Assembly (NCBI RefSeq): GCF_030166655.1
Contig: NZ_CP126446.1
Coordinates: 186,001 to 250,000, forward strand
DNA length: 64,000 nt
Reading direction: 5' to 3'
From: Pontibacillus chungwhensis
Lineage (GTDB): Bacteria; Bacillota; Bacilli; Bacillales; BH030062
Shown here: piece after piece, positions 9,044 to 16,608 of the stretch
Layout: each line of letters begins with the position of its first letter
Position numbering within the stretch: the stretch's first letter is position 1
Position numbers and translations under genes: made by a program
Notes under the pieces: model-generated
Seen by the model: the letters and a program-made list of their open reading frames with translations, nothing else
The model's database searches: none
Told to the model about the DNA's origin: nothing

Positions 9044-9560
9044 AACGTCGTGATTTTCGGTATCCTGCTGCTTCTGCTTCTGAAGGGGTGTTAAACATTT
9101 CAATAGCCTTTACACGGTTATAATATTGACCGCCAGGCATATGATAGATTTTTTCTCCTTTAGCATTTTGATTACCTTTTATGGGTTGCGGGTTAAGGGA
9201 GCGATCAATCTCGCTCGTCTCAACTTCAGATCTCAGCTCTTCTCTAATGCGTTCTCTCGTCTCTGTGAATAGCTCACTCTCTTTAAGTTCTGCCTTTCCT
9301 GACTCAACTGTCTCTGCTAGACTCTTAAACTCGTCTTTCTCTTCTGAACTTTTAAACTCTTCTGCCTCTGCAAACTCAACTAACTCGGTCTCATCTGATT
9401 CTCTGTGGCTTGGCTTTTTCTGGATCGTAGGGGCTTGAACAGTGCGAGGTGCGGAACGAAGCCGCTTATTGCGATGAGACGGATTCACGATAAGCAAAGC
9501 CCACATGATTCCACTTGCGATTACGGCTAAGTAAGCGAGTAAAACACCGAATCTTTTCAT
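9042..9560 (-). CDS. Membrane-anchored protein with C-terminal sunset-type domain
   Basis: 172 residues from the ATG at 9560, chosen because GGAGGAGAGGAAG stands directly before it; the frame is open further upstream without a ribosome site. Residues 5-25 are a single membrane segment. A long, charged, Glu/Ser-rich linker (about 40-125) probably forms a helix or disordered stalk. The C terminus (residues about 130-172) has GNQNAKGEKIYHMPGGQYY and AEAAGYRKSRR, the pattern of small 'sunset' domains related to the Ada zinc-binding fold and often fused to nucleases, but no nuclease is present here. The function is unknown; an envelope-facing or DNA/metal-binding role is possible. Confidence 0.75.
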   Translation of the reverse strand: MKRFGVLLAYLAVIASGIMWALLIVNPSHRNKRLRSAPRTVQAPTIQKKPSHRESDETELVEFAEAEEFKSSEEKDEFKSLAETVESGKAELKESELFTETRERIREELRSEVETSEIDRSLNPQPIKGNQNAKGEKIYHMPGGQYYNRVKAIEMFNTPSEAEAAGYRKSRR

Positions 9561-9657
9561 CTTCCTCTCCTCCTTACACCTATTGTAGCCCCTACACTCC
9601 CCATCGTCCAACCCACAACCCGCCATGCCCCTCAAATCTTCACTTAATCACCGTAAT

Positions 9658-9720
9658 AAAGGGTGTCAGACACCCTTTATCACTTTCCCGCTGTGCAGTG
9701 GTACTTGGTGTCTGGCACGC
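9658..9720. repeat. GTGTCAGACACC-family repeat, copy 1
   Basis: AAAGGGTGTCAGACACCCTTT is a perfect short palindrome (9658-9678). A separated half site GGTGTCTGGCACGC follows at 9707-9720. It is preceded by CACCGTAATAAAG, which also precedes the copy at 15760. Confidence 0.8.
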
Positions 9721-9811
9721 TGTGATCTTTTGCAGTGTTAGAGTGGGGGAGGTTGTCTGGAATATGAGTGGTCTGGAAAGAGATATTCCTGCCCATGCTC
9801 CTTTTCAAATA

Positions 9812-9847
9812 TCAACACTTAAACGCTTGAACGCTTTTAAGTGTTAA
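9812..9847. repeat. Hairpin-forming inverted repeat
   Basis: AACACTTAAACGC and GCTTTTAAGTGTT pair almost perfectly around a short loop. A partial copy lies about 130 bp downstream. No T run follows, so it is not a clear terminator. Confidence 0.5.
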
Positions 9848-9995
9848 AGTATAAGGTTATAAAAATATGCCAGCTTCTATGCTAGCAAGGACGAATAGAT
9901 CCATTCGGAGTGTCGTCCAACTATATGATGATCTGCTTTATATCTTAAACGCTTAAAAGTGCTAAAGTCAACTCTTTTTTCCATTTAACGTTTTG

Positions 9996-10040
9996 CTTTA
10001 ACGGAGTGAAGGGTGTCAGACACCCTTCACTCCGTTAAAG
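9996..10040. repeat. GTGTCAGACACC-family repeat, copy 2: perfect 45-bp palindrome
   Basis: The 22-bp arms are exactly complementary around one central A. The core is GGGTGTCAGACACCC. It ends 5 bp beyond the stop codon of the UDG-like gene, so it could also end that transcript. Confidence 0.85.
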
Positions 10041-10044
10041 GGAA

Positions 10045-10680
10045 TTAGCGGTTTAGCCATTGTTTGAGGTTTTCGAAGTCTTGATAGATGGTGTCTCTCA
10101 AGGAGCCGTTGTAGAGGACCGCTGCTGGGTGGTACATCGGGAAGATCGTATAGGATTCTTCTGTGAGCTCATAAGACTCGTTTTCTTCTCCGGTCCATTT
10201 GTAAATAGGTTGGTTTAAGACAGTGCCATGAACGTCAGAAATCTTATAATCTTTTCCGATTAAGCGCCTTAATGCAATGTTCCCAAGTGTAATTAAGATC
10301 TTGGGGTTCATTTCATCAATCTGATAATCAAGGAGCGGGGCATGGGCAAGTATTTCTTTTTGATTTGGCGTTCGATTCGGTGTTTTGGTAGTAGGGTTAC
10401 CTTTTCGGTCTGTTGTTTCAACCACTTTATAAGGGCGACTACGGACAACACTTGTTATATAAAGCTCTTCGCGATCTACGCCAATCGATTCAAAGAATTC
10501 AGTTAGCTTCTCGCCCGCTTGTCCGATAAAGGGAACCCCTTGTTCTACTTCATTTCTTCCTGGGGCTTCTCCAATCACCATAATCTCAGCATGCTTAGGT
10601 CCTTTACCGGGCACAAATCCCTCTGTTTGGTAAGGTTGAATTCTCTTTTCCCCTAGTTTTTTCAAATGGTCTGGAAACAT
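10045..10680 (-). CDS. Uracil-DNA glycosylase superfamily protein (family 4-like, cysteine-free)
   Basis: 211 residues. Family 4/5-like motifs are visible: GEAPGRNEVEQGVPFIGQAG (residues about 38-57), an ITSVVRSRP stretch, and MYHPAAVLYN near the C terminus, corresponding to the second UDG catalytic motif. Family 4 enzymes usually carry four cysteines for a 4Fe-4S cluster; this protein has no cysteine at all. It may therefore be a cluster-less uracil glycosylase or a related enzyme. The ATG at 10680 is preferred over 10704 because GGGAGGCGATC lies just before it. Confidence 0.8.
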   Translation of the reverse strand: MFPDHLKKLGEKRIQPYQTEGFVPGKGPKHAEIMVIGEAPGRNEVEQGVPFIGQAGEKLTEFFESIGVDREELYITSVVRSRPYKVVETTDRKGNPTTKTPNRTPNQKEILAHAPLLDYQIDEMNPKILITLGNIALRRLIGKDYKISDVHGTVLNQPIYKWTGEENESYELTEESYTIFPMYHPAAVLYNGSLRDTIYQDFENLKQWLNR

Positions 10681-10802
10681 CTTGATCGCCTCCCGTAAAA
10701 TCATATCGTATCTTTAATCTTTACATTTCCCTGCTTTTATTCATTTGAAAAATCCTCTATACTTTTAGTAATTTCATACTTAGAAACAATTGAGGTGATT
10801 GG

Positions 10803-11357
10803 ATGAAAAGGATTGCTGTGTTTTGTGGATCTAGTGTTGGTGCGTCTGAGACATATAAAGAAGATGCAGTTAGGTTAGGGAAAATCCTTGCCAAAGAAGG
10901 TATTACCCTCGTTTACGGAGGTTCAAGCGTAGGGCTTATGGGAGCTGTGGCAGATACAGTTCTTTCTGAAGGGGGAGAAGCGATCGGGGTCATCCCTCGG
11001 AAACTCGTGGAGCGGGAAATTGCTCACGCCAGTCTTACGGAATTACATGTGGTGGAATCCATGCATGAGCGGAAGGCCAAAATGGCGGAGTTATCTGATG
11101 CGTTTATTACATTGCCAGGTGGAGCAGGAACACTCGAAGAGTTTTTTGAGGTGTACACATGGGCCCAGATCGGCATTCATCAGAAGCCTTTTGGTATTTT
11201 AAATACAAATCAGTATTACACCCCATTAATTTCTTTGTTCGACCACATGGTTAATGAGAAATTCTTAAGAAAAGAGAACCGTGATATGGTCATCATCGAA
11301 GAGGATTCAGAGACGCTCTTAACAAAATTCAAAACCTTTATTGCTTCACAGAGCTAA
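10803..11357 (+). CDS. LOG-family nucleoside monophosphate phosphoribohydrolase
   Basis: 184 residues. It has the Lonely Guy signature PGGAGTLEEFFEVYTWAQIG (residues about 104-123) and the N-terminal Rossmann motif FCGSSVGAS plus VYGGSSVGLMG. Family members remove ribose 5-phosphate from cytokinin-type or other nucleoside monophosphates; in bacilli (YvdD-like) the physiological substrate is uncertain. GAGGTG ribosome site before the ATG. It converges with the membrane gene at 11383, with a repeat hairpin between them. Confidence 0.9.
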   Translation: MKRIAVFCGSSVGASETYKEDAVRLGKILAKEGITLVYGGSSVGLMGAVADTVLSEGGEAIGVIPRKLVEREIAHASLTELHVVESMHERKAKMAELSDAFITLPGGAGTLEEFFEVYTWAQIGIHQKPFGILNTNQYYTPLISLFDHMVNEKFLRKENRDMVIIEEDSETLLTKFKTFIASQS

Positions 11358-11359
11358 AC

Positions 11360-11403
11360 GGTGCCAGACACCCTTTATTGTACTAAAGGGGTCTGGCACT
11401 TTT
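11360..11403. repeat. GTGCCAGACACC-family repeat, copy 3 (between convergent genes)
   Basis: GTGCCAGACACCCTTTA and TAAAGGGGTCTGGCAC form a hairpin followed by seven T residues, so it doubles as a terminator for the LOG gene. Its right arm supplies the last codons and stop (TAG) of the minus-strand membrane gene. Confidence 0.8.
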
Positions 11404-11865
11404 TTTGGCTTGGATGGAGATGATGATTCCAATCAGGAGGGGGAGGGGCATAATGACGAGGTAGCGGTAATCGCCTGTTGCAATGGTGAGTGTAACAAAT
11501 AGAATGGTACTGCCAACTCCTAATGCAAGGCCCCCGACAAACTTCAGTAGATGATCTGGCTCTTCTTCAGAAGACATCCGAATGGATTGGATTGCTCCGA
11601 CAATCCCCCAACTACCAAGGTGAGTGGCTAAAAGAATAGAAACGACAGGTGCTACCGATAATTCCATCCCCATCATGGAAAGGGTTAACACAATATAGAT
11701 GGCGAATAGAGTGGCGTACCAGGAAAACGAGCGGGCAGTTTGCCATATTTGCTCATACATTTCATCAAGCCCCCGGTTCTTTCGGGCTTTCTTCCGTCCG
11801 AAATACCATCCAGATAATCCTCCTAAGACACCAATATACATCCAAATGAGTGCACCTATTTCCAT
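11383..11865 (-). CDS. Hypothetical four-helix membrane protein
   Basis: 160 residues with membrane segments at about 5-22, 48-70, 75-95 and 110-148. I do not recognise the family with certainty; the size and layout (GWYFGRKKARKNRGLDEMYEQI between helices 1 and 2) resemble small membrane proteins often paired with a small HTH regulator. None is next to it here, but two operator-like repeats lie just upstream. The C-terminal residues SARPL and the stop are encoded by an intergenic repeat element, suggesting the end was altered when the repeat arrived. Confidence 0.6.
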   Translation of the reverse strand: MEIGALIWMYIGVLGGLSGWYFGRKKARKNRGLDEMYEQIWQTARSFSWYATLFAIYIVLTLSMMGMELSVAPVVSILLATHLGSWGIVGAIQSIRMSSEEEPDHLLKFVGGLALGVGSTILFVTLTIATGDYRYLVIMPLPLLIGIIISIQAKKSARPL

Positions 11866-11898
11866 TCCACATAACCTCCAGTATTTTCTAATTATTAA

Positions 11899-11943
11899 GT
11901 AAAGTTTACTTTACATTAGAACCTTAGTCAAGTGTACTTTACA
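11899..11943. promoter_or_regulatory. Pair of operator-like repeats in a divergent promoter region
   Basis: AAGTTTACTTTACA at 11902 and AAGTGTACTTTACA at 11930 are direct repeats 28 bp apart. The first sits in GTAAAG-TTTA-CTTTAC, an inverted repeat with perfect 6-bp arms. They lie between the membrane gene (minus) and the DoxX gene (plus), so a dimeric repressor could control either. The regulator is unknown. Confidence 0.5.
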
Positions 11944-12021
11944 AAATAAATGAAGTGTTAGGTTTTGAAGACAGGGAGATCAATCAAGTAACATAGTAGG
12001 GGAGGAAAGGAGTTTCTCGTT

Positions 12022-12405
12022 GTGAAATCAATCGTAAAAGGAATTGGACTCGTTTTATTTAGTTTATTTTTCATCGTGGCAGGTGTCATTCACTTCACAC
12101 AAGTTGAAGGGTTTGCCGCTATGATCCCGGATGTCATTCCGTTTCGAAACCTGATTGTCTATGTGACAGGGGTTATTGAGTGGATCCTTGCCATTTTGTT
12201 GTTGATCCCTTCCACAAGGCGACAAGCTGGGATTTGGACTGCTGTATATCTTGTTCTTATTTTCCCGGCAAACATTTATGCCGCTATTGCAGGGATACCC
12301 GCACCAGGCTCTGAAGAAGCTAATACTACCCTTTTATGGGTTCGTCTGTTGTTCCAGCCGCTGTTAATCTGGTGGGTACTTGCTGTTTCTAAAGTTCAAA
12401 AGTAA
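12022..12405 (+). CDS. DoxX-family membrane protein
   Basis: 127 residues, GTG start behind GGAGGAAAGGAG. Four hydrophobic helices at about 7-25, 48-65, 72-90 and 100-122, with the DoxX-type GVIHFTQVEGFAAMIPDVIPF segment at 22-42. Members are small inner-membrane proteins linked to quinone or sulfur redox chemistry in a few organisms; no specific role can be given here. Monocistronic, with a terminator hairpin after the stop. Confidence 0.75.
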   Translation: MKSIVKGIGLVLFSLFFIVAGVIHFTQVEGFAAMIPDVIPFRNLIVYVTGVIEWILAILLLIPSTRRQAGIWTAVYLVLIFPANIYAAIAGIPAPGSEEANTTLLWVRLLFQPLLIWWVLAVSKVQK

Positions 12406-12416
12406 CGCTCACTGTT

Positions 12417-12448
12417 AAGCTAGTCTCTCAAGAAGGAGACTGGCTTTT
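12417..12448 (+). terminator. Terminator of the DoxX gene
   Basis: AAGCTAGTCTC pairs with GAGACTGGCTT around an 8-nt loop and ends in TTTT. Confidence 0.65.
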
Positions 12449-12558
12449 CTATATCCTCCGGGTCTATGGTTTGGCTATTGTTTGTTCCATTCATGAAATG
12501 TACAGATTTCGGGATACTAACAATAGCAAAAGCATTTGGAAGGCAGGAGGTATAAGGT

Positions 12559-13566
12559 ATGGCATCCCAATCGTGGATTGAATTAATAAAAAAAGGAAAC
12601 AAATCCTCGGCATACGCTGCAGTTGGTAACTTAATTATCGCCATTGCTAAAGCAGTAGGGGCAGTCTTTAGTGGAAGCGGGGCAATGCTTGCGTCAACGC
12701 TTCATTCCTTTGCGGATTCGGTGAACCAGGGATTTGTATTTGCAGGAAGCGTCCTTGCAGAAAAAGAGCCAACGTCCCGTTTCCCGACAGGTTTTGGAAG
12801 GGTCATTAATATATTTGTCATGATTGCTGTTATTATCGTTACGATTTTGGGCTATGAGTCCGTTAAGGAAGGCTGGCATTTGATTCAACATCCTAAAGAA
12901 TCAGGAGGATTTTGGCTTAATGTGGGCATTCTTCTATTGAATATTGCAATCGACGGGGGAATTTTAGTTAAAGCGATGAAGGAAATTAATAAAGAAGCGA
13001 AGGAAGAGGCAACGGGTTTAAAGATCCCGGCACAAGCCATTCAAAACCTCCCTCAAGCTTCTCCGCCTACTCGCCTGGTGTTTTTTGAAGACGTTGTAGC
13101 AGTAACAGGAGCCGTGCTAGCTCTAATCGCCGTGACGATCACCACGTTTACAAACTTTGCAATCTTAGATGGAATTGTCACCCTTCTTATCGGGTTATTG
13201 ATGTTTGCCGTAGCGTTTCGTGTAGGCTATGAGAACATGATAGGTCTGATTGGAGTAGCAGCTCCCCGTGATGTTGAGCGAGACGTGGCAAAGTCCATAT
13301 TGGAACATCCACAAGTCGTTGATATCAGAAGAATGCGTATTGTAAAGGAAGGTCGCACGTATCATGTTGAAGCCATGCTCGAATTAGAAAAAGGACTATC
13401 CTTAGCCGAAGCGGATGATATTAAATTCAAGGTATGGGATCGCTTGTTAAAGAGTGATGATATCTCAGATGTGTCATTAGGCATTATCGAAACCAACGAA
13501 GAAGAAGACTGGGACCCAAAGAAAAACGAACGAAACAGCTCCTGGTCTCATCCAGAAGAAGAATAA
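12559..13566 (+). CDS. Cation diffusion facilitator (CDF) family transporter
   Basis: 335 residues, GGAGG ribosome site. The CDF pattern is clear: TM2 HSFADSVNQ (about 50-58) and TM5 FFEDVVAVTGAVLAL (about 174-188) carry the metal-site residues, followed by the cytoplasmic domain from about 230. The PTGFGRVINIFV loop and the Glu-Asp form of TM5 resemble the SLC30A9-like branch rather than CzcD. It should export divalent metal ions (Zn, Mn or similar) against protons; the metal is not predictable from this sequence. The C terminus is acidic and hydrophilic. Confidence 0.9.
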   Translation: MASQSWIELIKKGNKSSAYAAVGNLIIAIAKAVGAVFSGSGAMLASTLHSFADSVNQGFVFAGSVLAEKEPTSRFPTGFGRVINIFVMIAVIIVTILGYESVKEGWHLIQHPKESGGFWLNVGILLLNIAIDGGILVKAMKEINKEAKEEATGLKIPAQAIQNLPQASPPTRLVFFEDVVAVTGAVLALIAVTITTFTNFAILDGIVTLLIGLLMFAVAFRVGYENMIGLIGVAAPRDVERDVAKSILEHPQVVDIRRMRIVKEGRTYHVEAMLELEKGLSLAEADDIKFKVWDRLLKSDDISDVSLGIIETNEEEDWDPKKNERNSSWSHPEEE

Positions 13567-13590
13567 AACTTCACCACTTTAAAGAGAAAA

Positions 13591-13645
13591 CGCGTGCCAG
13601 ACACCCTGCACTGCTTTAGAGCGAAGAAGGGTGTCTGGCACGCTT
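13591..13645. repeat. GTGCCAGACACC-family repeat, copy 4 (between convergent genes)
   Basis: CGTGCCAGACACCCT...AGGGTGTCTGGCACG with 14-bp arms around a loop of about 24 nt. It lies between the CDF gene and the convergent DUF2254 gene, where a terminator is expected. Confidence 0.8.
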
Positions 13646-13690
13646 CTTTGTAGTAGTGCACTAAAGTGCTGGGGTAAAAAATGCTGCCCT

Positions 13691-15124
13691 TTATGAATTT
13701 TGGGCAGCGTTTTGTTGGGATTTATATGGATCGGCTGTTGGGTGTTCGGATTCAATGATTTGTTCTCGGATGTCTTCGTACTCTTCTTTGTGGCCTGTGG
13801 TCTCACTTAGTTCCTTTAAGGCTTCTAGTAAGTAGTGCTGATCTAGTTCATAGATGTGCAAGGATTGAAACCCGTAGACGGTATTGCATCCAAATTCCCA
13901 TAAGGTCTGGTGGTGGCTCGTATCCACCGACTTCGCTAACAGATTCATTACGCGTAGAATCTCTGTGATAATTTGAATGTTCCCCTCAGCATAGTGACGG
14001 ATATATCCATACCCTTTATATAAATAGAATTCGAAGCTCTCACCAGGTATGATTAAACGCAATTGTTTTTCATTGTCCACGAGGTAAGGGGGAATATTCA
14101 TCATTCTGGAGATCTTAAGGAGTAATTCCCCTAGCTGATGAATGATATTGCTCACGGTCTTTGGATCATTGTTGCCAAGAGCTTTTATGGCAATTTCTGA
14201 GAGTTTATTAAGGCCATGCTCCACATCTTGAATTTCTGTTTGCTTCTGTCCGACCTCCAACATGCCTAAGTATGTATTGTGGTCGATGTCGGGGACACGA
14301 TCATCCGTGCTCCAATAGGACAGAATAGGATTTCCTTCTAACAGGAAGGTCCCTACGCTTGCTTCTAATTGCACAACCACATGATCCTTTTGAGCCTGAT
14401 CAATAATTTGGTCAAAATTAATGAGCTGAATATAGCCAGATTGCTTTGTATAGATCTTCTCAGGTTGCTCAGGCTTCTTCTTGGCTTCTTGTTCGTGAAA
14501 AAGAGTGTCCGTGCTGCGATAAGGGGACATTTCTTTGTTGATCGATTGATCTAAGATTTGTTTACTGATGGATTGCATGTTGTAAGAAATGTTATGCACC
14601 TGCATCCAAGTTGTTGAGTGGTTGATAAAATAAATAAAAGTAACAGCTGCAAATAATGCGACAAGCGTCGTGATAAGTGGAATGGCCACAAATGTCTGAT
14701 CTTCGTAATTGGTAATAAAAATAAATAGGGTTAGTACATACACAAATGCACCGTTAAAAATCCCCAAAACATGTTGGGTTCGTTTATCAGAGACGAAGTT
14801 CAACAACATCCTGGGGGAAAACTGCCCACTAAACGTTGTGAGCACGACGAGGAGGGAGTTTAAAGTGTAGGCACTTAGCGTTAGAATTCCTCCAATTAAG
14901 GTTGTAATCAGCATCCTCGAGACAGATGCTTTTGATTGTAGGAATTTCGGCACCCAATCTCCTAATTGTACGTTTAAATCGACTAATAAGACGATGGCTG
15001 CAAATAAGAATGAACCAAAAATGTAGATAGCTGGTGTGAACCATAGCGTTAGTTTTAGTTCGTGTTTTCGTAGTCTCTCTGACATTTCTAAATATTTTCG
15101 TATTCCTGGTGGGATGATTTTCAT
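13691..15124 (-). CDS. DUF2254 family membrane protein, paralogue 1
   Basis: 477 residues. Four hydrophobic segments lie in the N-terminal third (about 30-50, 72-95, 118-140, 152-172). SAYTLNSLLVVLTTFSGQFSPRML and FVSDKRTQHVLGIFNGAFVY are the recognisable DUF2254 signature. The rest is soluble, with LNKLSEIAIKALGNNDPKTVSNIIHQLGELL. No biochemical role is established for the family. A second copy is at 21398; the two share the signature but differ widely elsewhere. Here the motif SPGINDPHTA of the paralogue reads GNNDPKTV. AAGGAGG ribosome site. Confidence 0.85.
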   Translation of the reverse strand: MKIIPPGIRKYLEMSERLRKHELKLTLWFTPAIYIFGSFLFAAIVLLVDLNVQLGDWVPKFLQSKASVSRMLITTLIGGILTLSAYTLNSLLVVLTTFSGQFSPRMLLNFVSDKRTQHVLGIFNGAFVYVLTLFIFITNYEDQTFVAIPLITTLVALFAAVTFIYFINHSTTWMQVHNISYNMQSISKQILDQSINKEMSPYRSTDTLFHEQEAKKKPEQPEKIYTKQSGYIQLINFDQIIDQAQKDHVVVQLEASVGTFLLEGNPILSYWSTDDRVPDIDHNTYLGMLEVGQKQTEIQDVEHGLNKLSEIAIKALGNNDPKTVSNIIHQLGELLLKISRMMNIPPYLVDNEKQLRLIIPGESFEFYLYKGYGYIRHYAEGNIQIITEILRVMNLLAKSVDTSHHQTLWEFGCNTVYGFQSLHIYELDQHYLLEALKELSETTGHKEEYEDIREQIIESEHPTADPYKSQQNAAQNS

Positions 15125-15256
15125 GAGTCGATCGATCCTCCTTCTAACTACCTTCTTTCCCCAAGCGATGCTTCTGTAAAACTATTTCAATACTACTTTT
15201 TTCAATCCTCATGATTCCTTATAATTAGTGTAATAAATAAAAAGGGGAGTCTTCGT

Positions 15257-15709
15257 ATGGAGTGGATATTAAAATCTTATGAAGAGTTAAGCAAAAGGGA
15301 ATTGCACATTATTTTTAAAGAACGGGTTCAAGTGTTTGTGGTGGAGCAGAACTGTCCTTACCCGGAAGTAGATGGCGATGATGATCAGGCCGAACACTTG
15401 TGGCTTGAAGACCAGGGAGAGATCGTCGCCTATTGTCGCCTTTTCCCATCAGGGGTGAAATATGAGGAAGCATCAATCGGTCGAATATTTGTGAAAGAAG
15501 AACGCAGAGGAGAAGGGCATGCTAAGGTCTTATTAGAAAAAGCCTTACATACGATCCTTCAACTATGGGGGGAGAAAGCCATTAAAATCCAAGCTCAACA
15601 CTATCTCAACACCTTCTATACATCATTAGGATTCTCCAACATAAGCGATGTCTACCTAGAAGACGGCATCCCCCACGTAGACATGCTCTTAACCACTGCA
15701 CAGAACTAA
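15257..15709 (+). CDS. GNAT N-acetyltransferase, ElaA-like
   Basis: 150 residues. The N-terminal block VFVVEQNCPYPEVDGDDDQAEHLWL (about 27-51) is the ElaA signature, followed by the acetyl-CoA site SIGRIFVKEERRGEGHAKVLLEKAL (about 74-98). It should acetylate a small molecule or protein amine; the substrate is unknown. ATG start behind AAAGGGGAG. The stop codon is followed at once by a GTGCCAGACACC repeat. Confidence 0.9.
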   Translation: MEWILKSYEELSKRELHIIFKERVQVFVVEQNCPYPEVDGDDDQAEHLWLEDQGEIVAYCRLFPSGVKYEEASIGRIFVKEERRGEGHAKVLLEKALHTILQLWGEKAIKIQAQHYLNTFYTSLGFSNISDVYLEDGIPHVDMLLTTAQN

Positions 15710-15785
15710 AGCGTGCCAGACACCCACTGTTCTTGTAATGCGCCACCGTAATAAAGCGTGTCAGACACCCATCGCTCTTGTAATG
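15710..15785. repeat. GTGCCAGACACC-family repeats, copies 5a and 5b in tandem
   Basis: Two direct half-elements: AAGCGTGCCAGACACCCA (15709-15726) and AAGCGTGTCAGACACCCA (about 15753-15770), each followed by a matching CTTGTAATGC. Unlike other copies they are head-to-tail, so a long hairpin is not formed. Confidence 0.75.
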
Positions 15786-15860
15786 CAATAACGCGGTGAA
15801 GGGGTGTTGATGGATGAGTATTTTTATCGTTTCGGTGCATTCTAAGGGGTGGAAGGGGCG

Positions 15861-16061
15861 ATGAATATGGCAGTGAAAAAGAGTAACGAGAAGAGTATTA
15901 ATTTGCTTTGGAAAGTTATCTTTCTCATAATGGCTTTGATTATTTTGACAGCCATTTTTATCTTCATAGCTTATGCAAATTTCAATGATGAAGAAACGAG
16001 TTATCGTTTTCTTTCAGGCGCAACGTTATATGTGAATCATTTTCTTATGAATGCATGCTAA
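15861..16061 (+). CDS. Small single-pass membrane protein, hypothetical
   Basis: 66 residues from the ATG at 15861 (64 from 15867; GGAAGGGG precedes both closely). Residues about 18-40 form one strong membrane helix (LLWKVIFLIMALIILTAIFIF), with a basic N terminus and a short exposed tail that may be outside the cell. I do not recognise the family. The last codons and stop lie inside the stem of its own terminator. Confidence 0.6.
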   Translation: MNMAVKKSNEKSINLLWKVIFLIMALIILTAIFIFIAYANFNDEETSYRFLSGATLYVNHFLMNAC

Positions 16062-16082
16062 ACCCATTAGCATGCATTTTCC
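16050..16082 (+). terminator. Terminator overlapping the end of the small membrane gene
   Basis: Perfect 12-bp stem AATGCATGCTAA/TTAGCATGCATT with a 5-nt loop and a TTTT tail; the left arm encodes the final residues and stop. Confidence 0.75.
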
Positions 16083-16162
16083 TTTGAAATGTAGATACAA
16101 TGGCTCCTATAACGGGTAATGGAGTAATGGAGCAACTATTTACATGAAATGAAGGTGATGAC

Positions 16163-16453
16163 GTGCGAAAGCTTTGGAGAAGGATACGTTTTCTTCTTAA
16201 TATACGTAAGTCCGTTCCTTTCCTATGGGAGTTCTTTACAACGAAAGAAGTTGCGAGTCAGAAGAAAGTTCTTTCTGTAGGTTTTTTACTCTTATACATC
16301 GTGATTCCTTTTGACATTATTCCGGATTTCCTTGCCTTTTTTGGTATTCTGGACGATGTCACGATCTTCACATTTGTGTTACAACAGATTGTGAAAATGG
16401 CTCCTCCTTCTTTACAAGATAAATATGACTTGGATGGCAAGGCGAAGACATAA
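16163..16453 (+). CDS. YkvA-like DUF1232 protein
   Basis: 96 residues, GTG start behind GAAGGTG. The DUF1232 core LLLYIVIPFDIIPDFLAFFGILDDVTIFTFVLQQI spans residues about 43-77, with the family hallmark of Pro-Asp-Ile-Pro-Asp between two hydrophobic helices. It is a small membrane-associated protein of unknown role. Monocistronic with its own terminator. Confidence 0.85.
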   Translation: MRKLWRRIRFLLNIRKSVPFLWEFFTTKEVASQKKVLSVGFLLLYIVIPFDIIPDFLAFFGILDDVTIFTFVLQQIVKMAPPSLQDKYDLDGKAKT

Positions 16454-16492
16454 AGACCTTTCGGAGCATCATGATCTCCAGAGGTCTTTTTT
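16452..16492 (+). terminator. Terminator of the DUF1232 gene
   Basis: AAAGACCT pairs with AGGTCTTT and an inner GGAG/CTCC stem, followed by six T residues. Confidence 0.75.
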
Positions 16493-16608
16493 CTATGAAA
16501 TCAACGGAGCACATTCAAGCAAAGAGGAATTCTCCCCTTGCGTTTCGAATGTATAAGGAAAAGGAAAACCTTTTACATATTCTGAAATGATCTAAAGGAG
16601 GCGCTTGT

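Larger units (their letters stand above)
9561..10044. other. 484-bp non-coding interval rich in small inverted repeats
   Basis: Between two minus-strand genes. It holds GTGTCAGACACC-type repeats at both ends, a hairpin at 9812-9847, a related half copy near 9944-9967 (TTAAACGCTTAAAAGTGCTAAAG), and a GGACGA...TCGTCC fold near 9890-9920. No ORF with a ribosome site is seen. Confidence 0.6.

Noticed and set aside
9181-9438. Serine-rich plus-strand frame opposite the sunset-domain gene
   Set aside because: It is the complement of the Glu/Ser-rich linker coding sequence; no start signal.
9515-9847. 110-residue plus-strand frame opposite the sunset-domain gene
   Set aside because: Partly antisense to a supported gene, low-complexity Ser/His/Pro product, no ribosome site, and passes through a repeat palindrome.
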